Below, piece after piece: positions 24,116 through 33,244 of a DNA stretch of 51,183 nt (position 1 is its first letter; each line of letters starts with the position of its first letter). A model generated the notes under the pieces. It did not search any database. It was not told the origin of the DNA and saw only the letters and a list, made by a program, of their open reading frames with translations. The stretch is taken from positions 1 to 51,183 of the forward strand of contig CADEEL010000022.1 of assembly GCA_902826335.1 (NCBI GenBank), read 5' to 3'. The translations under genes and the position numbers were made by a program. Origin of the DNA: an uncultured Alphaproteobacteria bacterium (GTDB lineage Bacteria > Pseudomonadota > Alphaproteobacteria > Caulobacterales > Aquidulcibacteraceae).

Positions 24116-24670
24116 ATGGGTCGCGTGATCGCCGCTCTCGTCGGCAGCCTGAGGAAGGATTCGTTTAATCGCAAGATCGCCGAGGCGCTCGCCGCCGCCG
24201 CGCCCCCGGGCCTCACGTTCAAATTCGTGGAGATCAGCGATCTGCCCTTGTTCAACCAGGATCTGGAGGCCGCGCCACCCGCGCCATGGACGCGCTTCAG
24301 GGATGAGGTGCGCGCCGCGGACGCCGTCCTGTGGGCCACGCCCGAATACAACCGCTCCGTGCCCGGTGTCCTGAAGAACGCGCTGGATGTGGGCTCGCGT
24401 CCCTATGGCCACAGCGTATTCAACGGCAAGCCAGCGGCCGTGATCTCCGCCTCGATGGGCGCGGTTGGCGGCTTCGGCGCCAACCACCATCTGCGCCAAT
24501 CGCTGACCTTCCTCAACATGCCGACCATGCCGCAGCCCGAGGCCTATATCGGCGCCGCGCACACTCTGTTTGGCGCCGATGGCACGCTCGCAAACGAGTC
24601 AACGCGGAATTTTCTCGCCCAGTTCGCGGGCGCATTCGCGGCATGGATCGAGAAGCACGCGCTGAACTGA
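24116..24670 (+). CDS. NADPH-dependent FMN reductase / quinone reductase family
   Basis: 184 residues of flavodoxin-like fold. ALVGSLRKDSFNRKIAEAL is the FMN-phosphate loop, ATPEYNRSVPGVLKNALD is the family signature, and KPAAVISASMGAVGGFGA the second flavin loop. Homologues such as ChrR or YieF reduce quinones and other electrophiles. The ATG at 24116 follows GGAGATTAAC. It is probably controlled by the divergent MarR gene. Confidence 0.9.
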   Translation: MGRVIAALVGSLRKDSFNRKIAEALAAAAPPGLTFKFVEISDLPLFNQDLEAAPPAPWTRFRDEVRAADAVLWATPEYNRSVPGVLKNALDVGSRPYGHSVFNGKPAAVISASMGAVGGFGANHHLRQSLTFLNMPTMPQPEAYIGAAHTLFGADGTLANESTRNFLAQFAGAFAAWIEKHALN

Positions 24671-24712
24671 AGATCGATGACGCCGACGCGCGCGCCGCGC
24701 TGTTTCAAGGCT

Positions 24713-25021
24713 TCACGCGAAATCCTTCGCCGTCGGCGCGCGCCTCTTCGCGTGCCGAACGGACAGGACGAGCGCTTCATCGCCGGAAATCTTGAAAAAT
24801 ATGATATGGGCGCCGATCGGGATGGAACGGACGCCTTCGCCAAGTTCGGGTTTCGCGCGGCCCGCGCCGGATACTTTTGTAAGCACGCTCAGCCGACCGT
24901 CGATCAGTTCGGCGTAGCGGCGCGCCTGCGCCTCGCCCCAGCGTTCAAGGGTCCGTTGAAAGATCGCCGCCAAGTCTTGCTCGGCGCGAGCGGATAATAC
25001 AATCCGCGAAACCTTTGTCAC
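24713..25021 (-). CDS. ParE/RelE-family toxin
   Basis: 102 residues of the ParE fold: VSRIVLSARAEQDLAAIFQRTLERWG, AQARRYAELIDGRLSVL, and the ending IGAHIIFFKISGDEALVLSVRH.KR. ParE toxins block gyrase. Second gene of the pair, overlapping the antitoxin stop by ATGA. Confidence 0.9.
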   Translation of the reverse strand: MTKVSRIVLSARAEQDLAAIFQRTLERWGEAQARRYAELIDGRLSVLTKVSGAGRAKPELGEGVRSIPIGAHIIFFKISGDEALVLSVRHAKRRAPTAKDFA

Positions 25022-25275
25022 TTCGCGGCGGCGGGCGCGCTTGCCAGCACGTTTTCGAACACGTCCATGACGCCATAAGACGAACGCGGGCCCAATTCGG
25101 CTTCGGCAAGTTCAGCCCAAAGCAAGCCTCTCGACTCGCCCGTCTCTGGGTCGAGGTCACTATCGGCCAGCCGCCTCAATGCATCGCGGATGACATCGGC
25201 CTCATCAGCGTATCTGCCGTGCGCGACGAGATTCTTGACATAGGCGTCAAGGGCGGGGGGCAGGTTTAGTTTCAT
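25018..25275 (-). CDS. ParD-type antitoxin
   Basis: 85 residues. A ribbon-helix-helix start, LNLPPALDAYVKNLVAHGRYADEADVIRDALRRL, is typical of ParD/CC2985-like antitoxins. The acidic C-terminal half binds toxin. It leads a two-gene unit whose promoter must lie in the 27 bp or more between it and the hemF end. Confidence 0.9.
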   Translation of the reverse strand: MKLNLPPALDAYVKNLVAHGRYADEADVIRDALRRLADSDLDPETGESRGLLWAELAEAELGPRSSYGVMDVFENVLASAPAAAK

Positions 25276-25302
25276 GATGCCATTATCAGCACAAATCGCG
25301 CC

Positions 25303-26205
25303 TCAAGGCCACTTCGCCTCGGGCGGCATGGACGAGAGGATGCTTTCCACATTGCCGCCCGTCTTGAGGCCAAACAAAGTGCCGCGATCGTACAAGAGGT
25401 TGAACTCGACATAGCGCCCGCGCCTTATGAGCTGCTCGGTGCGTTCGGCCGGCGTCCAGGCCTCGGCCATGTGGCGGCGCAAGAGCTTTGGATAGATAGC
25501 GAGAAACGCGCGCCCAACATCCTGCGTAAACGCGAAATCCTTTTCCCAGTCCTCCGTATTCAGATGATCGTAGAAGATGCCGCCGATGCCGCGCGGCTCG
25601 TTCCGATGCGGCAGGAAGAAATACTCGTCGCACCATTGCTTGAAGCGGGCGTAATAATCGCCCCCGTGCGCATCGCACGCGCCCTTCATCGCGGCGTGAA
25701 AATCCACCGTGTCCGGATAATCTTGACGGCGCTGATAATCCTGCGTGGGCGTCAAATCGCCCCCGCCGCCGAACCACCATTGCGTGGTGACGAGGTGGCG
25801 CGTGTTCATGTGCGCGCAGGGGCAGTGCGGATTGCGCAGATGCGCGATGAGCGAGATGCCGCTGGCCCAGAAGCGCGGATCGGCCTCCGCGCCCTTGACC
25901 TGTTTGGCGAAGTCCGGGCTGAACGCGCCATGCACGGTGGAGACGTGCACGCCCACCTTCTCGAAGAACCGCCCCCGCATCAACGAAGCCACGCCCCCGC
26001 CCTGGTCTTCGCCGGATGGGCCGGCGCCGCGTGACCAGGGCGTCCGCGCGAACCGCCCCGCCGCGCCGGGATAGAGCGCGGGATCGGCTTCGTCCTCCAG
26101 CCGCTCGAAGGCGGCGCACAGATCGTCGCGCAGCGCCGCGAACCAGGCTTGCGCCCGCGCCTGGCGCGCGGCGATCAAATCCGCATCGGGGAGGGCCACA
26201 CTCAT
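25303..26205 (-). CDS. hemF: Oxygen-dependent coproporphyrinogen III oxidase
   Basis: 300 residues with the HemF motifs RGGG-like [71 protein letters not shown] and [12 protein letters not shown]. It decarboxylates coproporphyrinogen III to protoporphyrinogen IX with O2 in heme synthesis. Its ATG overlaps the trmL stop. It diverges from the cytochrome bc1 operon, whose three hemes depend on this pathway. Confidence 0.96.
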   Translation of the reverse strand: MSVALPDADLIAARQARAQAWFAALRDDLCAAFERLEDEADPALYPGAAGRFARTPWSRGAGPSGEDQGGGVASLMRGRFFEKVGVHVSTVHGAFSPDFAKQVKGAEADPRFWASGISLIAHLRNPHCPCAHMNTRHLVTTQWWFGGGGDLTPTQDYQRRQDYPDTVDFHAAMKGACDAHGGDYYARFKQWCDEYFFLPHRNEPRGIGGIFYDHLNTEDWEKDFAFTQDVGRAFLAIYPKLLRRHMAEAWTPAERTEQLIRRGRYVEFNLLYDRGTLFGLKTGGNVESILSSMPPEAKWP

Positions 26206-26666
26206 GGGAATCGCTCCAGCGCGCCTGTCTGCCGCAGCGCCTCCGCGAGCGCCACCGCCCCCGCGGCCGCCACATTGAGCGAGCGCGCGCCCGGCGCGAT
26301 CGGAATGCGCACGCTGGCCGCCGCCGCCTCATAAACGGCGCTGGGCGCGCCCGCGCTCTCCCGGCCGAGCAACAGTGTATCGCCGGCCGCGAAAGCGAAG
26401 CGATCGAGCCGCGCCGTCCCGTCCGTCTCGATCAGGATGAGGCGCCCTGCCGCCCGCGCCGCATGCGCCAGAAACGCCGCGAAGCTGGCGTGCCGGCACA
26501 CCCGCGCCAGCACGCCATAATCCAGCGCCGCGCGCTTGAGCGCGCGGTCCGTGAGCGGAAAGCCGCATGGCTCGATCACATCGAGCGCGACATCGAAGCA
26601 AGCCGCGAGCCGAATGGCGGCCCCGAGATTTTGCGGGATGTCCGGTTGATAGAGGGCGAGGCGCAC
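26202..26666 (-). CDS. trmL: tRNA (cytidine/uridine-34-2'-O)-methyltransferase
   Basis: 154 residues from a GTG start, the usual TrmL length. SPOUT-fold motifs: [21 protein letters not shown] at the N terminus, [13 protein letters not shown] in the middle and the knot motif [19 protein letters not shown] at the C terminus. It methylates the wobble ribose of certain leucine tRNAs. The frame stays open upstream to 26738 but that part lies outside the family length. ATGA overlap with hemF. Confidence 0.92.
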   Translation of the reverse strand: MRLALYQPDIPQNLGAAIRLAACFDVALDVIEPCGFPLTDRALKRAALDYGVLARVCRHASFAAFLAHAARAAGRLILIETDGTARLDRFAFAAGDTLLLGRESAGAPSAVYEAAAASVRIPIAPGARSLNVAAAGAVALAEALRQTGALERFP

Positions 26667-26781
26667 GTTACCACCAGCGGCGCTGAATCGAGGGGGCAGG
26701 GCCTGCTGCGGCGTCACGCCGCGCGCAAGGGCCGTCAAGCTTCTCTACGGTCCGGGCGTGACTTGGGCGGAGGAATAAGGC

Positions 26782-27351
26782 GTGGCCGAATCGACGGCGA
26801 ACGGGGCATCCCCTCACACCGATGGCGCCGAGGAGCCGACGCGCCGGGATTTCATCTACATCGCGACGGGCGCCGTGGCGGCCGTGGGCGTTGGCGCGGC
26901 GGTCTGGCCGTTCATCGATCAGATGAACCCGGCGGCCGATACGCGCGCGCTGTCCACCACGGATGTCGATCTCGCCCAAATTCAAGAAGGCATGCAGATC
27001 GTCACCATCTGGCAGGGCAAGCCGGTGTTTGTGCGCCATCGCACGCCGGCGGAGATCGCCGCCGCCCAGCGCGATGACTACGCGAACTTGAAGGATCCCG
27101 CGACGGACGCCTCGCGCCTCGTGCAATCCAATGGCCAGGCCGGCCGCGCGACGTTCATCGTGCTGCAGGCCGCGTGCACGCACCTTGGCTGCATCCCCAC
27201 CTTCGCCGAGGGCGATTTCAACGGTTGGATGTGCGCCTGCCATGGCTCCCAATACGACACCTCCGGGCGCATCCGGCGCGGCCCCGCGCCGCTCAATCTC
27301 GCGATCGCGCCTTACGTCTATACCGGCGAAACCGCCATCCGCATCGGATAA
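26782..27351 (+). CDS. petA: Cytochrome bc1 Rieske iron-sulfur subunit
   Basis: 189 residues. A twin-arginine-type start ([16 protein letters not shown], 21-36) contains the membrane anchor. The [2Fe-2S] boxes are CTHLGC (132-137) and CACHGS (151-156), giving ligands Cys132, His134, Cys151, His154 and the Cys137-Cys153 disulfide. It passes electrons from quinol at the Qo site to cytochrome c1. GTG start after GAGGAATAAG. First gene of the operon, six bases before petB. Confidence 0.96.
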   Translation: MAESTANGASPHTDGAEEPTRRDFIYIATGAVAAVGVGAAVWPFIDQMNPAADTRALSTTDVDLAQIQEGMQIVTIWQGKPVFVRHRTPAEIAAAQRDDYANLKDPATDASRLVQSNGQAGRATFIVLQAACTHLGCIPTFAEGDFNGWMCACHGSQYDTSGRIRRGPAPLNLAIAPYVYTGETAIRIG

Positions 27352-27357
27352 GGAACC

Positions 27358-28944
27358 ATGGCTGGACCATCCACCTATCAGCCGCAATCCGGCTTCACCC
27401 GTTGGCTGGATTCGCGCCTGCCGATCCTGCGGCTCATGCACGATAGCTTCGTCGCGTATCCCACGCCGCGGAACTTGAATTATTGGTGGACGTTCGGCGC
27501 CATCCTGAGCTTCTGCCTCGTCGTTCAGATCGTCACCGGCATCGTGCTCGCGATGCATTACGTGCCCTCGATCGACAGCGCCTTCGCCAGCTTGCAGCGC
27601 ATCCGGCGCGACGTGCCCTGGGGCTGGCTCATTCAGCCGATCCACGCCGTCGGCGCCTCGATGTTCTTCCTGGCCGTCTACATTCACATGTTTCGCGGCC
27701 TCTATTACGGCTCCTACAAGGCGCCGCGTGAAGTGCTCTGGATTTTGGGCTGCGTGATCTATCTGTTGATGGTGGCCACCGGCTTCCTCGGCTATTCGCT
27801 GCCCTGGGGCCAGATGAGTTTCTGGGCCGCCACCGTGATCACCAATCTGATCGGCGCCATCCCCTGGATCGGCGAAAGCGTGCGCGATTGGCTGATGGGC
27901 GGCTTCTCCATCGGCGATCCGACGCTCAACCGCTTCTTCTCGCTCCACTACCTTCTGCCCTTCGTCATCGCCGGCGTCGTTGTGTTGCACGTCTGGGCGC
28001 TGCACGTGACGGGGCAGAACAATCCCGCCGGCGTCGAAGTGAAGACGAAGGATGACACCGTTCCCTTCACCCCGCACGCCACGATGAAGGACCTCTTCGC
28101 AACGGTGCTGTTCATCATCCTGTTCGCGGTGTTCGTGTTCTACTTGCCGGACGTGCTCGGCCATCCGGATAATTACATCCCCGCCAATCCGCTGGTCACG
28201 CCGCAGCACATCGTGCCCGAATGGTACCTCTTGCCGTTCTACGCGATCTTGCGCGCCATCGATTTCAATGTCGGCTTCATCGATTCAAAGCTTGGCGGCG
28301 TCATTTTGATGTTCGCCTCGATCGCCATCCTCTTTGTGTTGCCTTGGCTGGATACTTCGCGCGTGCGCTCCATGCGCTACCGCCCGATCGCGCGCCAATT
28401 CTTCTTCATCTTCGTACTGGTCTGCATCGCGCTCGGCTGGTGCGGCGGCCAGACGCCGGCGCTCTCGCTCTACACGGCCGGGCCGTTCCGCGCCGAGCTG
28501 CAATGGGTTGAAGGCGGAACGCGCACCCAGCAAATCGTCCGCGCCGCTTCGGAGGAGGGCGCGGTGGACGCCTTCGCCGCCATCGAGGATCAGTTGACGG
28601 AAGGCGGCGCTCAGCTTGTGCGGATCGCGCGCTCATCCCCCACCGAAGCGACTCTCACCGCCATCAGCGGCGGCCAGATGCGCAACGCCGTGGTCGAGGC
28701 CGCCAACCTCGACGCGCTCGAGGCGCGCATCGCCGATCAACGCGAAACGCTCGGCGCTGCGGGCGTGCCGTTCGCGCGCATCACCCGCACCTTGCCGTTC
28801 GAGTTCACGGTCACCCGCTTCTCGCAAGTGCTGACCGCCTATTACTTCCTCTTCTTCCTGGTCATCCTGCCGCTCTTGGGCCTGCGTGAAACGCCGGGCC
28901 GCGTGCCGGAATCGATCTCCAAATCCATTCGCGGAGCCGCCTGA
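27358..28944 (+). CDS. petB: Cytochrome bc1 cytochrome b subunit with an extra G-H loop segment
   Basis: 528 residues against roughly 420-440 in the family. Helices A-G are normal: heme-ligand helices around [20 protein letters not shown] and [37 protein letters not shown], and the Qo motif [16 protein letters not shown]. After GWCGGQTP (about 361-367), where the family normally passes quickly into the last helix, there is a soluble insert of about 110 residues (about 373-487). The last helix then resumes at [17 protein letters not shown]. By the standard topology this loop is periplasmic. The frame is unbroken and ends in the TGATG overlap with petC, so the insert is part of the gene. Confidence 0.95.
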   Translation: MAGPSTYQPQSGFTRWLDSRLPILRLMHDSFVAYPTPRNLNYWWTFGAILSFCLVVQIVTGIVLAMHYVPSIDSAFASLQRIRRDVPWGWLIQPIHAVGASMFFLAVYIHMFRGLYYGSYKAPREVLWILGCVIYLLMVATGFLGYSLPWGQMSFWAATVITNLIGAIPWIGESVRDWLMGGFSIGDPTLNRFFSLHYLLPFVIAGVVVLHVWALHVTGQNNPAGVEVKTKDDTVPFTPHATMKDLFATVLFIILFAVFVFYLPDVLGHPDNYIPANPLVTPQHIVPEWYLLPFYAILRAIDFNVGFIDSKLGGVILMFASIAILFVLPWLDTSRVRSMRYRPIARQFFFIFVLVCIALGWCGGQTPALSLYTAGPFRAELQWVEGGTRTQQIVRAASEEGAVDAFAAIEDQLTEGGAQLVRIARSSPTEATLTAISGGQMRNAVVEAANLDALEARIADQRETLGAAGVPFARITRTLPFEFTVTRFSQVLTAYYFLFFLVILPLLGLRETPGRVPESISKSIRGAA

Positions 28945-29810
28945 TGTTGAAGCGCATCGCCATCGCGCTGGCCTGCCTGCTCGCGCCGGCGTCCCTGATC
29001 GGCGCCTTCGCGCAGGAGGCGCCGCACGTCGAGCAGCGCGCCTGGAGCTTCGATGGCCCGTTTGGACGCTATGATCGCGCCGCCGTGCAGCGCGGCTTTT
29101 TGGTCTACAACCGCGTCTGCGCCTCGTGCCATGCGCTTGACCATCTCTCCTATCGCAATTTGGGCGAGGAGGGCGGCCCGTTCGCCGCCTACCGCGTCCG
29201 CAATGAAGAGACGGGCGAGATCGAAATCACCCTCGGCCTGCATGGCGGCCATGAAGGCCAGCTCGTTCCGGCCACGGACAATCCCTATGTCCAGGCCATC
29301 GCCGCTGAGGCGCAGGTGCCCGATATCGATCAGGAGACCGGCCGAGACATTGAACGTCCCGCCCGCCCATCCGATCATTTCCGCGCGCCCTATGCGAACG
29401 CGATCGTCGCCGCCGCCGCCAATGGCGGCGCAGCGCCTCCCGATCTCTCGGTGATGGCGCTCGCGCGTCATGGCGGCGCCAATTACATTTACGCGCTGCT
29501 CACCGGCTATTCTGATCCGCCCGCCGGCGCTGATATTGTCGAAGGCAAGCATTACAATCGCGCCTTCCCCGGCCATTGGATCGCCATGCCCGCGCCTTTG
29601 GCCAGCGAAGGCATGGTCACCTATTCGGATGAAACGCCGGCGACGCCGTCTCAAATGGCGCGCGATGTCGCGCACTTCCTGCAATGGGCCGCCGATCCGC
29701 ATCTGGAGGCGCGCCACCGCCTGGGCCTCGTCACGCTTGTGTTCTTGAGCGTGCTCGCGCTTTTGCTTTACCTCGCTTACAAACAGGTCTGGCGCGGCGT
29801 GAAGCACTAA
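28944..29810 (+). CDS. petC: Cytochrome bc1 cytochrome c1 subunit
   Basis: 288 residues. Signal peptide to about AFAQ (24). Heme c site CASCH at 59-63, and the likely axial Met in FPGHWIAMPAPL. One C-terminal anchor (GLVTLVFLSVLALLLYLAY). It accepts electrons from the Rieske cluster and hands them to soluble or membrane cytochrome c. Start overlaps the petB stop by one base. Confidence 0.96.
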   Translation: MLKRIAIALACLLAPASLIGAFAQEAPHVEQRAWSFDGPFGRYDRAAVQRGFLVYNRVCASCHALDHLSYRNLGEEGGPFAAYRVRNEETGEIEITLGLHGGHEGQLVPATDNPYVQAIAAEAQVPDIDQETGRDIERPARPSDHFRAPYANAIVAAAANGGAAPPDLSVMALARHGGANYIYALLTGYSDPPAGADIVEGKHYNRAFPGHWIAMPAPLASEGMVTYSDETPATPSQMARDVAHFLQWAADPHLEARHRLGLVTLVFLSVLALLLYLAYKQVWRGVKH

Positions 29811-29823
29811 CGGCCCCCCGCGC

Positions 29824-30696
29824 GTGAGCGCCTGGGCTCTGGGGATCATCGGCGGTTCGGGCCTTTATGACATTCCAGGTCTAGAAGGCGCTTGGGAGAC
29901 GCTTGAGACGCCCTGGGGCGCGCCCTCCGATCAAATTTTTCGCGCCCGGCTGCACGGCGTTGAGCTCCTCTTCCTGCCGCGCCACGGACGCGGCCATCGC
30001 CTTTCGCCCACCGCAATCAATTACCGCGCCAACATCGATGCCCTGAAGCGCGCGGGCGCGACGGACGTGCTCTCTTTGTCCGCCTGCGGATCATTGCGCG
30101 AGGAGCTTGCGCCAGGGACGTTCGTGATCGTCGATCAATATGTCGATCGCACGCACGCGCGCGCCGAGAGTTTTTTCGGGGAGGGGCTCGTCGCCCATGT
30201 GTCCATGGCCGCGCCGACCTGCCCGCGTCTTTCCATGTTCGCCGCCGCCGCCGCGCGCCAGGCCGGGGCGGCGGTCGCGGAAAGCGGAACCTATCTGGCC
30301 ATGGAAGGCCCGCAATTTTCAACGCTTGCGGAATCCAAGCTCTACCGCGCCTGGGGCATGGATGTGATCGGCATGACGGGCATCCCCGAGGCCAAGCTCG
30401 CCCGCGAAGCAGAATTGCCCTACGCCAGCGTCGCCATGGTCACCGATTATGATTGCTGGCGCGCGGAGACGGAGGCTGTGAGCGTGACGAACGTATTGGA
30501 CGTGCTGCACGCCAACGCCGGCAAGGCCAAGGCGCTCATCGCCCATCTTACGGCCGATTTGGCGCGCATGCCCCGCACGCCGTCGCCGATCGATGCGTGC
30601 CTCGATCACGCGCTCATCACCGCGCCCGCGGCGCGCGATCCGATGCTTGTCGCCAAGCTCGACGCCGTCGCTGGGCGCGTTCTGCGAAAAACGTAA
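29824..30696 (+). CDS. mtnP: S-methyl-5'-thioadenosine phosphorylase
   Basis: 290 residues of the PNP/MTAP family: IIGGSGLYDIPGLE at the start, PRHGRGHRLSPTAINYRANI, MEGPQFSTLAESKLYR, GMTGIPEAKLAREAEL and MVTDYDCW, whose Asp favours adenine-type substrates. It splits methylthioadenosine into adenine and methylthioribose-1-phosphate. GTG start only 13 bp after petC, so it is probably on the bc1 transcript. The adenine it frees suits the apt product 2.5 kb further on. Confidence 0.93.
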   Translation: MSAWALGIIGGSGLYDIPGLEGAWETLETPWGAPSDQIFRARLHGVELLFLPRHGRGHRLSPTAINYRANIDALKRAGATDVLSLSACGSLREELAPGTFVIVDQYVDRTHARAESFFGEGLVAHVSMAAPTCPRLSMFAAAAARQAGAAVAESGTYLAMEGPQFSTLAESKLYRAWGMDVIGMTGIPEAKLAREAELPYASVAMVTDYDCWRAETEAVSVTNVLDVLHANAGKAKALIAHLTADLARMPRTPSPIDACLDHALITAPAARDPMLVAKLDAVAGRVLRKT

Positions 30697-30707
30697 GGAG
30701 CGGCGTC

Positions 30708-31211
30708 ATGTCGACGGATACGAAAGCCGAGCCGCCCACCGCGCCCTTCAATGTTGAAAGCGTCCCCTGGACGGAGTGGCGTGAGGGCGTCCGCTTCGGC
30801 GGCCGCGTGCGCGCGCTGTCCGATACGAAAAACACCACCGCGCGCATTGGCGTCGCCATCGAGGAATTGCCGCCGGGCAAACAATCGTGCCCGTTCCACT
30901 ACCACATGCTGGAAGAGGAGCACATGCTGATGCTGGAAGGCGAGCTTGTGCTGCGCCTCGGCGAGGCGCGCCACATGATGAAGGCCGGAGATTATTGCGT
31001 CTTTCCGGCGGGCCGCAAAACCGCCCATTGCCTTCTCAATGAGAGCGGTCAGACCGCGCGCTTCCTGATGATCGGCGATCGCATCCCCAACGAAGTGTGC
31101 GTCTATCCGGATTCGGACAAAATCGCCGTCGACGCGCTCGGCCTCATCCTACGCGCGAACGCCGTCGCCGATTATTGGGATGGCGAACGGAAGGATGAGG
31201 CGCTCGATTAA
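30708..31211 (+). CDS. Cupin-domain protein
   Basis: 167 residues. The cupin motif 1 reads CPFHYHMLEEEHMLMLEGEL and motif 2 YCVFPAGRKTAHCLLN, with His residues able to bind metal. Related proteins of this layout are sugar- or metal-binding cupins with no fixed role. It follows mtnP by 11 bp behind an AAGGAG and may be the last gene of the bc1 transcript. Confidence 0.82.
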   Translation: MSTDTKAEPPTAPFNVESVPWTEWREGVRFGGRVRALSDTKNTTARIGVAIEELPPGKQSCPFHYHMLEEEHMLMLEGELVLRLGEARHMMKAGDYCVFPAGRKTAHCLLNESGQTARFLMIGDRIPNEVCVYPDSDKIAVDALGLILRANAVADYWDGERKDEALD

Positions 31212-31214
31212 GGA

Positions 31215-31502
31215 TTAGAGTCCGATCGCTGGGCCGAGATCGTTGTTGTCCTCAATGCGCAACATGCGGATGTCGTGAACAGACGGTGAGAACCACGAAT
31301 ACCTGTTAGCCAGCGCCTGCACCGCCAACACGCAAGTCACCGCGTCGACCGTGCTGTTGCCAAAACAAACCGAGCCCTGTTGATGATCGAAGCCCCTGGC
31401 CTCGAGCTCTTTTCTGACATCCGTGTACGCATTGCGCCAAGAATCGTTCGGATAGAGCTTCTCCAGCTGAGCGGTGTCGAGGTCGAACGTGATGGCGTAC
31501 AC
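31215..31502 (-). CDS. vapD: VapD-family endoribonuclease
   Basis: 95 residues. YAITFDLDTAQLEKLYPN, NAYTDVRKELEARGF, QGSVCFGNSTVDAVTCVLAV and VHDIRMLRIEDNNDL match VapD along its whole length, from memory of the family. VapD is a Cas2-fold RNase linked to virulence plasmids and toxin systems. The GTG at 31502 follows GGAGAGAGAC and gives the normal family length; the frame extends upstream without likeness. The convergent cupin gene ends four bases away. No antitoxin gene is evident beside it. Confidence 0.88.
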   Translation of the reverse strand: MYAITFDLDTAQLEKLYPNDSWRNAYTDVRKELEARGFDHQQGSVCFGNSTVDAVTCVLAVQALANRYSWFSPSVHDIRMLRIEDNNDLGPAIGL

Positions 31503-31675
31503 CGTCTCTCTCCGGGGCCGATTATGGCCGGGCCCAGCCGCCGTGTTGTAATCGCGGGCGCCGTTGGTCGAACGCATTACCAATCCATATCACGATGTGC
31601 GTGTCGAGGCGACCGGCCTTGCCGCCATCTTGCTCAGCGCGCTGGGGCCGGCGGCGCCGGCGTTTCGCGCGGACT

Positions 31676-32338
31676 TCATGCCCGCCGCCGCCGCGGCAGC
31701 ACGTCGCGATAGAAGACATGCGCGCCGATTCGCTGGCGCCCGACGCCATAAGCCGCCCAGCGCGGCCGAATGGAGCGCGTGTGATAAAAGCGCGCCCCCC
31801 CGGTCGGATCGATGGAGCGGCCCTCGATCACGTCGCGCGCGATGGCCTGCGCGTGGTCCCAAGCCTCCCGGTCCGCGTCGCAATTAAGAAACGCTTCGGG
31901 ATTCTCGGCGATCGGCCGGTTCGGGTCGTTCCGGTTCCAGGCGGAGAATTGGAAGGGGGCCAAGATAACGTCCCGCACCGTCGCGCCGAACCGCCCGCCG
32001 ACCCGGTTGAAAATCACATGCGCCACCGCCCGCATGCCGCGCGGGCCCTCCGAGCGCGCTTCGGCATAGACCGTCGCGGCCACCAGGCGCACCTCGGCGT
32101 CGCGCGCCTGGGCGGCGAGTTCATCCGCAGGCAGCGGCGCGATCGCGGCCGCGTAGGGAATGCGGGCCTCGGCCGCGAAATCGATGGCGTCGATCCCGGC
32201 CAGGATCGACCCGTCCGATAGCTCGATTGGATTGACGGTGATGGGCTCAACCGCCGCCGCCGGAGAAACGCACAGCGCCAGGCTGGCGGCGCAAATTAAT
32301 GACAGCGCAACAAAGCGCGGATCGCGAGCAACCTTCAT
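31676..32338 (-). CDS. Cell-wall hydrolase (SleB/Hydrolase_2 family)
   Basis: 220 residues. Signal peptide to about SPAAA (residue 29). The hydrolase domain starts at VRLVAATVYAEARSEGPRGMRAVAHVIFNRV, with the catalytic Glu in YAEARSEG, and continues with PFQFSAWN and GARFYHTRSIRPRWA. SleB-like enzymes cut peptidoglycan glycan strands; in non-sporulating alphaproteobacteria they remodel the wall. ATG 32338 follows GGAAAGGACACG. An upstream open stretch to 32449 is not supported. Confidence 0.9.
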   Translation of the reverse strand: MKVARDPRFVALSLICAASLALCVSPAAAVEPITVNPIELSDGSILAGIDAIDFAAEARIPYAAAIAPLPADELAAQARDAEVRLVAATVYAEARSEGPRGMRAVAHVIFNRVGGRFGATVRDVILAPFQFSAWNRNDPNRPIAENPEAFLNCDADREAWDHAQAIARDVIEGRSIDPTGGARFYHTRSIRPRWAAYGVGRQRIGAHVFYRDVLPRRRRA

Positions 32339-32558
32339 CGGCTCGTGTCCTTTCCACTGACTGTTCAAGAAGGGGACGGGGGCGAAAGCGCCGCCCGCCG
32401 GCTGGTGATGGCCCATGCCGGAATCGCGCCGGCGGGCGGGGTAGGCCAAGAACTTAGGGCGAAACTAAGCCCGAGTCTTGGCCGCCAGGGCCAAGATCAT
32501 CCTAGTGCGGCAATATTACCGCAGTCTTTGCAATCGGTGAGCGAAAGATGAACGTGAG

Positions 32559-33158
32559 TTACGCCATATCGCGGGCGCTCTGTACCACTTTCCCAACCAG
32601 TCCGTAACTCACGGCGTCCTGGGGCAGCATCCAGTAATCGCGATCCGTGTCTTTCTTAATCTTATCGACGGTCTGGCCAGTCGCGTCCGCGAATATTTTA
32701 TTCAGCCGCTCGCGCATGCGCAAAATCTCGCGGGCCTGGATTTCGACGTCGCTGGCCATGCCGCCCACGCCCCCGCGCGGTTCGTGCAGCAGGAAGCGCG
32801 TATTGGGCAGGCAGAAGCGCTGCGCCTTGGGCACGGCGCAGTAGATGAGCGCCCCGGCGCTCGCCACCCAGCCCGTGCCCAGCATGTTCACCTTGGGGCG
32901 GATGAAGCGCACCACGTCATGGATCATATCGCCGCTCTCAACGTGTCCGCCGGGCGAGGAGATCACGAACGTGATCGGGTCTTCGCTGTCGCTGGCCATG
33001 GCGAACAGCCGCTCCGTGACGCGCCGGGCCTGCAGATCATTGACCTCCCCGGTCAGCATGACGATGCGGGATTTGAACAGCGCCTTTTCGACGATGGCGG
33101 GCGCCGCCGGCTCCGGCAGGGTTTTTTCGTCTTCGGAATCGAGGCGGGACCGGGTCAT
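32559..33158 (-). CDS. ClpP-family serine protease (second ClpP paralogue type)
   Basis: 199 residues. Catalytic Ser100 (GWVASAGA), His125 (LLHEPRGG) and Asp174 (TDRDYW) are all in place, with GGHVESGDMIHD near 71-81 and the C-terminal DAVSYGLVG. ClpP forms the chamber of ATP-dependent proteases. Its charged N terminus and location beside apt, not with tig-clpX, suggest an additional paralogue. ATG 33158 has GGAG six bases upstream; the ATG at 33170 has no such site. Confidence 0.88.
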   Translation of the reverse strand: MTRSRLDSEDEKTLPEPAAPAIVEKALFKSRIVMLTGEVNDLQARRVTERLFAMASDSEDPITFVISSPGGHVESGDMIHDVVRFIRPKVNMLGTGWVASAGALIYCAVPKAQRFCLPNTRFLLHEPRGGVGGMASDVEIQAREILRMRERLNKIFADATGQTVDKIKKDTDRDYWMLPQDAVSYGLVGKVVQSARDMA

Positions 33159-33244
33159 TGAACGCTCCATGGTGAGGCCAGGAGGTAGGGGCGTTCGCCC
33201 CGCTTGCCTAGCCTATGCGGGCGCCGCCGATTAGGACGGGGCGC

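Noticed and set aside
26668-28209. A 513-codon minus-strand frame opposite petA/petB
   Set aside because: It is antisense to two clearly identified genes; long shadow frames are usual in such GC-rich DNA, and the protein has no recognisable domain and a His/Asp/Arg-rich composition.
31215-31502. VapD considered as a Cas2 gene of a CRISPR locus
   Set aside because: No cas1 or other cas gene and no regularly spaced repeats anywhere in the window; the sequence matches VapD along its length.
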